The notes below the pieces were generated by a model, which was not told the DNA's origin, searched no databases, and worked only from the letters and a program-made list of their open reading frames with translations. This document shows positions 35,773 through 43,217 of a DNA stretch of 64,000 bases, one piece after another. The DNA comes from Halococcoides cellulosivorans (lineage in GTDB: Archaea; Halobacteriota; Halobacteria; Halobacteriales; Haloarculaceae), in assembly GCF_003058365.1 (NCBI RefSeq), contig NZ_CP028858.1:124001-188000 (forward strand). The letters run 5' to 3'. The position numbers and the translations under genes were made by a program. Position 1 is the stretch's first letter; every line of letters begins with the position of its first letter.

Positions 35773-36338
35773 CTGTCGAGATTCAATACACCATAGGTGA
35801 TGAAGTGAAAGACGTGAACGATGTCCGTGGTGGTCTGAACATCTTCGTAAACGGGCGCAGGGTGGTCCAGTACCAGGAGGAAGATCCGAGTCAGTGGCGA
35901 CACAGTTGGGAACCCAAATTCGCAGGCGAATATCTACACACAGTCTTTTCGGGATTGGTAAAGCGGGCTATCTCCCTCTCTAAGGGCGATGTCAAAATAT
36001 ATCAGGAAAATGTGGTGAAGTTCGGTCCAACGGTCTCACGTCTCATACTTGAACCGCTATCTGATTCTGATCTTCGGTTAGCACATAGAGTTACTGGTGG
36101 CTCCGTCCAGGAACCGCCACTCCCTGTTTCCGAGAGTGCCCGTGGATACGTCGTTGATCGTTGTGAGTTTTCTCAGGCCGTGAGCGATGCTGCTCACGAC
36201 TATCTCGCAGACGTTCGGGCCTTTCCGCTTGAATGGGGCGAGGACCTACTCGAAGAGTTCGAAACAGCGCTCGACGAGCTTGACAAGTCCCTCGTCGACT
36301 GTGCTAACAACACCCCGTCACTCCAATCGCGTCATTAG
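35769..36338 (+). CDS. Presumed immunity protein 7 (same family as protein 3)
   Basis: 189 residues starting MTVEIQYTIGDEVKDVND. Shares with protein 3 the layout beta strands, a GEYLHTVFSGLVKRAISLSKG helix, a strand LILEPLSDSDLRLAHRV, a Pro-rich linker and a C-terminal helix SDAAHDYLADV. Both follow tips with a BECR-like ending, which supports a matched immunity family. AT-rich over most of its length. Confidence 0.65.
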   Translation: MTVEIQYTIGDEVKDVNDVRGGLNIFVNGRRVVQYQEEDPSQWRHSWEPKFAGEYLHTVFSGLVKRAISLSKGDVKIYQENVVKFGPTVSRLILEPLSDSDLRLAHRVTGGSVQEPPLPVSESARGYVVDRCEFSQAVSDAAHDYLADVRAFPLEWGEDLLEEFETALDELDKSLVDCANNTPSLQSRH

Positions 36339-36409
36339 CGGCTCGCTACGACAGCGACACCACACCGAACGCGCTCCGCGCCGCTGACGATCTCGACACC
36401 GTCTCGGCG

Positions 36410-36994
36410 GTGAAGCGCGTCGACGGCGATCTCGTCGTCGAGGGTCAAAAACACGGCATCGAGGTCGAACTCCGCCATCCCGACGACGGCGAGTCGTTCT
36501 ACACGTCGAACAGCGATGCCTCGATCGATGAACTGCGCGACATGAGCAGCCAGGACATCGGCGCGCAGGTCGTCGAGGGCGACATCGCACCGGAGATGAT
36601 CGAACGTCGGACGGGCTACGATGTCCTCTACGCGGACAAAGGCGGTACGGATCCGGGCATCGACCTCATCGCCAAGGATGGCGACGATTATGTCATCACA
36701 GAGGTCAAGTTCACGCGCCAAGGCAAGACACCGGGCAAGGGGATGCTGGACTCGTACCGTGACGGGGCCCGGCAGATGAAAAACAACTGGATTGATGATG
36801 CGTTCGGTGATGAAATATCCAGCAGTGATATGGACGAATACACCGAAGTTAGGTCAGCTATTCGAACGGAGGATTATCGAAAGGAGATCTTCGTCGTGCA
36901 AGATGGTCCAGCAGGGAAATCAATCACGAGTGGGCTAACGGACTTCGATATCGACGATGTGAATATCATCCGAACCAGTGGTGTTACGCAATGA
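36410..36994 (+). CDS. Spare toxin tip 8, PD-(D/E)xK nuclease candidate
   Basis: 194 codons from a GTG; the frame is open back into immunity gene 7 and reads RYDSDTTPNALRAADDL upstream. It lacks the AKTVGSSLR handle found in tips 4-7, so it is the most isolated cassette. After a linker (YTSNSDASIDELRDMSSQD) the tip runs from about residue 60: MIERRTGYDVLYADKGGTD, then GIDLIAKDGDDYVITEVKF, giving D and E-x-K of a restriction-endonuclease fold, with a later Q-M-K-N-N-W helix. No signal peptide. Overlaps immunity gene 8 by 4 bp (ATGA at 36991). Confidence 0.68.
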   Translation: MKRVDGDLVVEGQKHGIEVELRHPDDGESFYTSNSDASIDELRDMSSQDIGAQVVEGDIAPEMIERRTGYDVLYADKGGTDPGIDLIAKDGDDYVITEVKFTRQGKTPGKGMLDSYRDGARQMKNNWIDDAFGDEISSSDMDEYTEVRSAIRTEDYRKEIFVVQDGPAGKSITSGLTDFDIDDVNIIRTSGVTQ

Positions 36995-38166
36995 CTCTCT
37001 CGGCAGAGACGATTCAACAGTCGATTGACGAAACTGTCGAAGACATGCAATTTAGTGTCGATCTGTGGAACGATGGGAAAGCCAATCCGAATAGAATGTC
37101 GAACCTCTATCATTCGATGACTCGCGGATTTTCGAATCTCGCTCGAACCGCAGCGGTCTATGGTGCTACGACTGACTGCCGTGATTGCTATGGCCGTGCT
37201 GCTGAGTTTACTTTCGAAAAAATATGCCACCACAGAAGACTCCGTGATCGTCGAGAGCGGATTGACTGGGAGGGTGAGTCTCGCGATTTTTACCCGGCGC
37301 TCAACGACGCCCTTCTCAGCCGGAACGAGGACCTCATCGAAGAGATCGCCAGCGAGGCCATCGCCGTGGACGAGGTCTACCTCGACGAGTTTGCCGAGGA
37401 CTACCCGGATAGTCCGGCGAATTTCTACGACATGAAAGCCCACGCCGCGCTCGCGCTCGATGACGACCGCGCGACGACGTACGTCGCGGAACTCCGCGAC
37501 GCGATCGAGGTGACCGACGACCCGAGTCTGTACTGGGAGACGATCCCCGAGTTCTACGCGGCGGTCCTCGACGGTTCGACGGCCGACGTGGAGGCGGCAC
37601 TCGCCGACCTCCACGACTTTTTCGTCTCGGAAGCGCCGAATCCCGACGACCCGAGCGAGTACGTCCTCGACGACGTGGCGGCCTCCGTCGTGCTGGCCCG
37701 TCGCCACGGCCTCGATCCGATGATCGAGTCCGATCGCGTGCCCGAGGCAGTGCTCCGTGAGGAGATCCCCGCAGACGATCCGACGCTCGACATCGATATC
37801 GACTCGCTGCAGTTCACCAGCGATGTCGGGTTCTTCGAATTGGAACGTGACGACGAGGACCGTCCGGTGATCGCCGGCCGGATCTACCACCCGGGCGGCG
37901 AGCCAGTCAGTGCCGACGACGTTCCCGAACGCGAGGCTGGACGAGTGCTGTCGGATGGGTGGATCGAGGCGGCACTGGACGAGGCCGAGTGGCGCGAGCA
38001 CTACGACGACGCGATGGTGGCCGAGGCACGGGAAGCATACGAGGATGGCACGCTACAGCGAAAGCTGGTCGTCGTCCAGGATCGAACCGATGGCCACACC
38101 TTCGACGAGTCGCTCGCGGCGTTGCCGGTCGACGACGTGGCCATGCTGAAAGGTGCGGGACGATAG
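36991..38166 (+). CDS. Presumed immunity protein 8
   Basis: 391 residues. The N-terminal 110 (AT-rich DNA) are helical and resemble a TPR-like four-helix layout (FSNLARTAAVYGATTDCRDCYGRAA). From residue 115 the DNA turns GC-rich and encodes repeated acidic helices (FYDMKAHAALALDDDRATTYVAE) ending QDRTDGHTFDESLAALPVDD. Start overlaps the stop of tip 8. I do not recognise a family. Like proteins 5 and 6 it looks like a mosaic of a variable N-terminal and a more host-like C-terminal part. Confidence 0.62.
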   Translation: MTLSAETIQQSIDETVEDMQFSVDLWNDGKANPNRMSNLYHSMTRGFSNLARTAAVYGATTDCRDCYGRAAEFTFEKICHHRRLRDRRERIDWEGESRDFYPALNDALLSRNEDLIEEIASEAIAVDEVYLDEFAEDYPDSPANFYDMKAHAALALDDDRATTYVAELRDAIEVTDDPSLYWETIPEFYAAVLDGSTADVEAALADLHDFFVSEAPNPDDPSEYVLDDVAASVVLARRHGLDPMIESDRVPEAVLREEIPADDPTLDIDIDSLQFTSDVGFFELERDDEDRPVIAGRIYHPGGEPVSADDVPEREAGRVLSDGWIEAALDEAEWREHYDDAMVAEAREAYEDGTLQRKLVVVQDRTDGHTFDESLAALPVDDVAMLKGAGR

Positions 38167-38221
38167 GCTGATCGAGTTGGAACTGTTGGTTGAGGTAAAT
38201 CGAATCTTCTTTCAAGAGCTC

Positions 38222-38430
38222 GCTGACCGGTAACGCGCTCGACGCACCACCGGAGACCGACGACTCTGCGGCGACTGGCTCGCCGTATGCGGTCGAGCCC
38301 GGCCCGGGGAGTACGACCACGTGGACCGAGTCACTCCCAGAGGTCGGCGAGAACGGTGAGAATCCGATCTGGGTGAGCTACGAGGCGAGCGCGACCGGCG
38401 CGGACGCGTCGCTGACGCTGCCCAGCCCCG
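38222..38430 (+). pseudogene. Right-end remnant of the effector trunk
   Basis: About 200 bp homologous to the effector at 18642-18845: reads [47 protein letters not shown], then YEASATGADASLTL before homology ends. It has no start or end and lies 26 bp from the tif6 stop. It marks the right edge of the array and shows that trunk DNA once extended here. The segment 38167-38221 between immunity 8 and this remnant contains only the shared 15-mer tctttcaagagctcg. Confidence 0.75.
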
Positions 38431-38455
38431 CCTCACACACCGACCGAAAAGAGCC

Positions 38456-39121
38456 TCAGTCGACCAGATCGAGCGTCGACTCGATCCGCCCGAGTTCGGG
38501 CCCCGTCGTCTCCGGGCCGACGACGTAGCCGCTCGTGTTCGCGAGCAGGCCCGACCCGACGAGGCCACCGCCGTAGTTGACCGTCCCGACGTCGGCCGGA
38601 ACCCCGAGCGCGTCTTCGAGCGCGTCGAGTTCGGCGTCGCTCGCTTCGGGATGGGCGAGCACGCCACGGTCGGTCGCGACCGCGGCGGTCCCGACCGGGT
38701 CGACGCCCGCGAGCGTGCCCTGGGTGACGGGCACGCCGAGGGCATCCTCGATCACGGCGATCGCCTCCCCGGAGAGGTCGGGGTGGACGTACGCGCCGCT
38801 GTCGTTCGCGACGACGACGTTGCCCGCGGCGTTGATCCGGCCGGGAAGCCCCCGGACCGGGCGGTCGGTCGCCGTGGTGATCGCCTCGCGCTCGGCGTCG
38901 GTCACCTGACCGCCGACGAGCCAGCCCGCAGACGTGCCGACCGCGAGCGCACCGACGGTGGCCGAGCCACCGACTGTCGTCGCCAGAACCTCGGCGTCGA
39001 GTTCCGCGGCGAGCGCGTCCTGGAGATCCGCCTCGGCGTCGCGGCGGACGAGGACGTACTCGTCGGTCACGCTGGCGAACACGCCGACGTAGGACGATCC
39101 GGATATCGAAGTACGGAGCAC
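38456..39121 (-). CDS. tif6: Translation initiation factor aIF6
   Basis: 221 residues; binds the large ribosomal subunit and prevents subunit joining. Start is GTG at 39121 giving (V)[19 protein letters not shown], the family N-terminus. Repeated pentein units are visible: [51 protein letters not shown]. It lies 8 bp after rpl31e, in the conserved order rpl39e-rpl31e-tif6. In other haloarchaea I expect ribosomal LX/L18a and prefoldin alpha genes next; here the toxin array remnant begins instead. Confidence 0.92.
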   Translation of the reverse strand: MLRTSISGSSYVGVFASVTDEYVLVRRDAEADLQDALAAELDAEVLATTVGGSATVGALAVGTSAGWLVGGQVTDAEREAITTATDRPVRGLPGRINAAGNVVVANDSGAYVHPDLSGEAIAVIEDALGVPVTQGTLAGVDPVGTAAVATDRGVLAHPEASDAELDALEDALGVPADVGTVNYGGGLVGSGLLANTSGYVVGPETTGPELGRIESTLDLVD

Positions 39122-39129
39122 GCGAAGCG

Positions 39130-39408
39130 TCAGTTCGCCGGCTCGGCCTCGATGACCGGCTCGTCGTCGTCCTGGAATCGGGCGGCGTGAACTCGCAGCT
39201 TCGACGGCGGGCTCGACCGGCCCTGCTCCCACATCCGCTCGTTGAGCGAGGGGTCCAGGCGCACGACCGACTCCTCGACGCCGAACTGCTTGGCGAGGTG
39301 CGACCGGACGATCTTCATGGCCTCGTCGGCCTGTTCGTTCGACGGGGCCTTCTTGGCGTCGCGCAGGGGAACGGTGACGACCCGCTCCTCGAATTCGTCG
39401 GCGCTCAT
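39130..39408 (-). CDS. rpl31e: Ribosomal protein L31e
   Basis: 92 residues, large-subunit protein near the tunnel exit. Contains [34 protein letters not shown] and [19 protein letters not shown], all typical of eL31. It begins 1 bp after the rpl39e stop and is followed by tif6, so the three genes form one transcript on the minus strand. Confidence 0.95.
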   Translation of the reverse strand: MSADEFEERVVTVPLRDAKKAPSNEQADEAMKIVRSHLAKQFGVEESVVRLDPSLNERMWEQGRSSPPSKLRVHAARFQDDDEPVIEAEPAN

Positions 39409-39409
39409 C

Positions 39410-39562
39410 TTACTCGTCCGTGTTCGAGCGCCGCCAGTGGCGCCGCTTCGGGTTGCCCTGCGTTTCGCGGTCGGTTTTCATGATGACCCACGCGGGGACG
39501 CGGCTGTTCTGCCGGTCCAGCTTGGCGAGGCGCTGTTTCTTGCCCTTCGATTTCTTGCCCAT
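39410..39562 (-). CDS. rpl39e: Ribosomal protein L39e
   Basis: 50 residues, starting [19 protein letters not shown] and containing [24 protein letters not shown], the full eL39 sequence. The open frame runs 71 codons further upstream, but the ATG at 39562 gives the correct size. It is first in the operon; catatat near 39589-39595 is its TATA box on the minus strand, about 30 bp upstream. Confidence 0.95.
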   Translation of the reverse strand: MGKKSKGKKQRLAKLDRQNSRVPAWVIMKTDRETQGNPKRRHWRRSNTDE

Positions 39563-39588
39563 GGTGGCGACCTCTACCGTCGGAGTCC

Positions 39589-39595
39589 ATATATG
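39589..39595 (-). promoter_or_regulatory. TATA box of the rpl39e-rpl31e-tif6 operon
   Basis: Palindromic-looking catatat element about 30 bp upstream of the rpl39e ATG on the minus strand, implying a short leader. Confidence 0.5.
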
Positions 39596-39803
39596 TGTGT
39601 CCTTCCGCACCGCACGCCCTGGTGGAAATGTCGCTCGGGACGACCGTGTGCGGTATCGGGACTGATTCTGCTGGCTGGACTGCAGCCGGTCTCTTGGTGG
39701 GTTTTGTCGGTCTTCGAGGCGGATCAGATGGAGTTCCATGCCCGGTTCTATGGAACGATAACGGGGACGCGCCACCTATTGGGGGTGATAGGCTATCCTG
39801 GAT

Positions 39804-40301
39804 ATGGACCGACGCTCGTATCTGGCTGCCCTGGGGACCGCCGCCGTCGGCTCGCTCGCGGGGTGTACGGGCGGCCAGGTCATGACCGTCCGGCCCGCTC
39901 GCCCGATTCACGTAACGCGCGGTCGCGGTGAGATCGTCACGATCCCCGCCGAGGGCGACGCGATCAGCTACGTCGCCCGCGACGACCAGCGCTTCGCGAT
40001 CTACTTTTTCACGTCCTCGCGCGATCTCGCGGCCTACCGAGCCTTCATCGACGGCGAGAACCCCGAACGAACGCCGGGCGGCGACATTCGGATCGGGTCA
40101 CACGCCGTCCCGAGGGAGGGCGGTGACGGCTTCGAGGCGTCGACGCCGGACCGTGGGCGCGTCTCGATCGACGCCACGGGTGAGACCTACTTCGTGATCG
40201 ATCACTCGGCGTATCGGATGGAGACGGTCCCGCCCGAGACCGCCGGGCCACTCTCCGTCGCACTGGATCTGACCGTCACGAAGTCGGCGCTGCCCGTCTA
40301 G
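39804..40301 (+). CDS. Small Tat lipoprotein
   Basis: 165 residues. Signal MDRRSYLAALGTAAVGSLAG ends at a lipobox Cys, with Arg-Arg at 3-4, so Tat export and lipid anchoring are expected. The rest is a beta-rich domain (VTIPAEGDAISYVARDD, FAIYFFTSSRDLAAYRAFIDG, GETYFVIDHSAYRMETVPP) resembling small haloarchaeal surface sandwiches. No known family assigned. It is convergent with the ZIP transporter gene and overlaps its end by 4 bp. Confidence 0.7.
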   Translation: MDRRSYLAALGTAAVGSLAGCTGGQVMTVRPARPIHVTRGRGEIVTIPAEGDAISYVARDDQRFAIYFFTSSRDLAAYRAFIDGENPERTPGGDIRIGSHAVPREGGDGFEASTPDRGRVSIDATGETYFVIDHSAYRMETVPPETAGPLSVALDLTVTKSALPV

Positions 40302-41110
40302 ACCTCGATCAATGCGAGCGGGAGCATGGTGACGACCCCGACGAGCAGCCCGGCGACGAGTTCCGGCCGGCCTCTCGTCGAGAGCGACTCACCGACCTCC
40401 AGGGCCTCGGGGACGAACTCCGTCACGACGAGATAGATCATCGCGCCCGCCGCGAAGCCGAACCCGAAGGGGAGCCACTCCCGGGCGAGGCGGACGAACG
40501 CGAACGCGATCACCGCGCCGATCGGCTGGGGCAGACTCGAAAAGATCGCCCACCAGACCATCCGCCACTCCGAGACGCCCATCGCGCGCAGCGGGATCGA
40601 GATCGCGACGCCCTCGGGGACGTTGTGAATCGAGATGGCGACGGTCATGAACACCGCGAGCAGCGGCACGGTCATCCCCGCGATCGCTGGCCCGGTCGCG
40701 CCCGCGAGATCCAGATCCGCGAACGCGACGCCGACGGCAACGCCCTCGGGGAAACTGTGGACGGTCAAGATCCCGAGCACGAGCACGAGTTTCTTGAAGT
40801 CCGCCTCGGCGTACTCCCGAGGGTCGATCTCCGCACCGTCCAGAATCCGGTGGCTCACCACGACGAGCACGACACCCGCGAGCAGGCCCGGCGCGATGTC
40901 ACGCAGTGGCGTCGCCGTCGCTGCCAGTCCTTCCTTGATCAAACCGAACAGTGAGGCCGACAGCATCAACCCGGAGGCCAACCCCCAGAGCACGACGTGC
41001 CACCGGTCGCTCACGTCGCCCACGAGAAAGAAGGGCAGCGCCCCTAACCCCGTCGCGAGCGCCGTGATCAGCCCCGCGACGAAGACCAGCGTCAACGCGT
41101 GGAGTTCCAT
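40298..41110 (-). CDS. ZIP-family divalent metal transporter
   Basis: 270 residues with eight membrane helices. Helix IV carries HSFPEGVAVGVAF and helix V carries HNVPEGVAISIPL, the paired His/Glu metal sites of ZIP transporters (zinc, iron or manganese uptake). A hydrophilic loop (GAEIDPREYAEADFKK) lies between helices III and IV. The start MELHALTLVFVAG at 41110 is the only good one. Metal specificity cannot be read from the sequence. Confidence 0.88.
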   Translation of the reverse strand: MELHALTLVFVAGLITALATGLGALPFFLVGDVSDRWHVVLWGLASGLMLSASLFGLIKEGLAATATPLRDIAPGLLAGVVLVVVSHRILDGAEIDPREYAEADFKKLVLVLGILTVHSFPEGVAVGVAFADLDLAGATGPAIAGMTVPLLAVFMTVAISIHNVPEGVAISIPLRAMGVSEWRMVWWAIFSSLPQPIGAVIAFAFVRLAREWLPFGFGFAAGAMIYLVVTEFVPEALEVGESLSTRGRPELVAGLLVGVVTMLPLALIEV

Positions 41111-41307
41111 TACTGCTGGCTTCGAGCCGGACGCCCCTAAATGTTTCAGTTCGACTATGTCTTTGGTGAACCTAACACGGTTTGGCCGCCCTAACGACCG
41201 TTCGAGCCCGAATCAGCGGGGGTTGGGCGCTGGCAGTTCTCGGCAAATATTGTCGGTTCGCGGACAGTCGCCGTCGGTGGGGGAGGGGGCCGGAGAGCCG
41301 GGACCCC

Positions 41308-41868
41308 TCACTCCAGCGCGATGCGATCGAGGACCTCGTAGGTCGGCCCGTCGCCGGTGAGGTGGCTCTCGGTGAGTTCGACCGCCTCGACGCTGACCGT
41401 CCCGACGTCGGGGTCGCGCTCGGCGACCAACTCCTGAACCCGTTCTTTCCCGCCCGCGTGGCGCATCCGCCCGATAGTGACGTGCGGGGTGAACTCGTGG
41501 TCGGTCGGATCGACGCCGATCGCCGTCGTCCGGTCTTCGAGCGCGTCGTGGAGGCGGGTCATTTCGGTTGCGCCCCGGGGGACGCCGATCCAGACGACGT
41601 CGATGTACTCGAACTCCGGAAATACGCCGAGCCCACCCAGTCGCGCCTCGAACGGCCCGACGTCGGCCTCTCTCACCGCGCGCTCGACCGCCTCGCGAAT
41701 CTCGGGAACTCGATCGGTGGCGGTGTCACCGACGAATTTGAGTGTGACGTGGGCCCGGTCGGGATCGGTCGGATCGATGCCCGCCGCGCGCGTGAACGGG
41801 GCCTGGACCTCCCCGATGGCGTCGGCGAGCGCGCTCACTTCGATCCGGACGAACAGCCGTCTGGCCAT
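41308..41868 (-). CDS. thpR: RNA 2',3'-cyclic phosphodiesterase ThpR
   Basis: 186 residues of the 2H phosphoesterase superfamily. The two H-x-T catalytic motifs are AHVTLKFVG near residue 43 and PHVTIGRM near residue 130. These enzymes open 2',3'-cyclic phosphates on RNA. The frame stays open through the divergent TPR gene, but the ATG at 41868 (MARRLFVRIEVS) gives family length. The 41111-41307 stretch beyond its end holds nothing recognisable. Confidence 0.88.
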   Translation of the reverse strand: MARRLFVRIEVSALADAIGEVQAPFTRAAGIDPTDPDRAHVTLKFVGDTATDRVPEIREAVERAVREADVGPFEARLGGLGVFPEFEYIDVVWIGVPRGATEMTRLHDALEDRTTAIGVDPTDHEFTPHVTIGRMRHAGGKERVQELVAERDPDVGTVSVEAVELTESHLTGDGPTYEVLDRIALE

Positions 41869-41994
41869 AGCCGCCCTTCCCCGCCGGGGCACTCGGGCGT
41901 TGCGGTCGGGCCGTTCGCGATGTCGGGCCGCGATCCAGCACGTTCGACTCTCCGTGACCCAACCCTCATTACTGCCGATCGTCAATCTCGGGGT

Positions 41995-42732
41995 ATGACC
42001 GACGACGACCACGAGTATTCGGAGGGCCAGGGGTTCGACGAGCCCTACGAGGGGTTCGACCTCGACCCGCCCGATCTGAACGTCGACCCCGACGCCGTCG
42101 ACCCCGTCGACTCGCGCGTGATCGCCGATCTGCTCGACGAGCGCTCGATCGACTCCGAGTCGGTGAGTGCAGAGGAACTCCTCCAGGTCGGGATCCAGTA
42201 TATCGCGATCAACCGCTACGAGGAGGCCACCGAGACGCTCGAACGCGCCGCGCGGTACGCTGACGACGTACTCGTCGAGCAGGAGGCCCGCATCAACAAG
42301 GGTGCGGCCCACGCCGAACTCGAAGAGTACGACGAGGCGATCGGTGCGTACAAAGAGGCCATCCAGATCGACGAGGACTCCGAACACGCCGCCACCGCCG
42401 AGACCAACCTCGCCTTTGCCCTCTGGGAGTTCGGGCGCTCCGAGGAGGCCCTCGAACACGCCGAGCGCGCCGTCGAGATCGATCCCCGCTTCGGTGAAGC
42501 CTGGTACAATCGCGGCTTTTTCCTGCTCGAACGCGGCCTCGCCGAGGACGCCGTCGATGCGTTCGACAACGCCGTTCGCTTGGGCTTCCGCAACGCCGCG
42601 CTGCTCGAAGAGAAAGCCCGCGCCCTCGAAGAGATCGGTGAGGACGAACGCGCCGAGGAACTCGCGGACGAGGCCGACGAACTCCGCGAGGCCCAACAGG
42701 CCGAGATGATGGACGAACACCTCTCAGAATGA
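41995..42732 (+). CDS. Tetratricopeptide-repeat protein
   Basis: 245 residues. An acidic disordered start (MTDDDHEYSEGQGFDEPYEG) is followed by at least four TPR units: YIAINRYEEATETLERAA, NKGAAHAELEEYDEAIGAY, NLAFALWEFGRSEEALEHA, NRGFFLLERGLAEDAVDAF. It is a likely protein-interaction scaffold in the cytoplasm. The start is 126 bp from the divergent thpR and its stop overlaps the next gene (ATGA at 42729), so it is co-translated with the DUF424 protein. Partner unknown. Confidence 0.85.
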   Translation: MTDDDHEYSEGQGFDEPYEGFDLDPPDLNVDPDAVDPVDSRVIADLLDERSIDSESVSAEELLQVGIQYIAINRYEEATETLERAARYADDVLVEQEARINKGAAHAELEEYDEAIGAYKEAIQIDEDSEHAATAETNLAFALWEFGRSEEALEHAERAVEIDPRFGEAWYNRGFFLLERGLAEDAVDAFDNAVRLGFRNAALLEEKARALEEIGEDERAEELADEADELREAQQAEMMDEHLSE

Positions 42733-43115
42733 GCACCGACGACACGCCCGAGGACGGCGACGCGCCCGAGGGCCACGCTGTGCCCGAGGAGAGCGACACG
42801 CCCCACGCCGACCAGCCACAGCCGTTCCGCCTGGCGATCCGCGAGACCGAGGAGGGAACGTTGCTCGCCGCGTGTGACGCCGACCTGATCGGCGAGACCA
42901 TCGCCGAGGACGAGGTGAGCCTGACGATCACCGCCGAGTTCTACGGGGAAGAGGGCGCGGACGCCGCGGCGGTCCGGGACGGACTGGCGGACTGTGCGGT
43001 CGCGAATCTCGTGGGTCGTGAGGTGGTCGATCTGGCGATCGAGGTGGGCGTCGTCGACCCGGCGAACGTCCTCGACATCGAGGGGACGCCCCACGCGCAA
43101 GCGATGTGGATGTAG
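42729..43115 (+). CDS. DUF424-family protein
   Basis: 128 residues. The core EEGTLLAACDADLIGETI...EVSLTITAEFYGEEG, then LADCAVANLVGREVVDLAIE and a final GTPHAQAM, matches the archaeal DUF424 family, small proteins often near translation genes. A charged acidic extension of about 33 residues precedes the domain. ATGA overlap with the TPR gene; serS follows after 102 bp. Biochemical role not known. Confidence 0.8.
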   Translation: MSTDDTPEDGDAPEGHAVPEESDTPHADQPQPFRLAIRETEEGTLLAACDADLIGETIAEDEVSLTITAEFYGEEGADAAAVRDGLADCAVANLVGREVVDLAIEVGVVDPANVLDIEGTPHAQAMWM

Positions 43116-43217
43116 GGGCCCGACCGAACGGCCACGCCCCGGACTGGCGTGGTCGCGGGCCCCGCGCCCGAGGGCGCGAACGACACGATTTTGGCCCGGC
43201 CCGCAGAACCCGCTGCC

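Noticed and set aside
41182-41994. Long open frame upstream of the TPR gene
   Set aside because: It is the antisense shadow of thpR; the TPR protein begins at the ATG at 41995.
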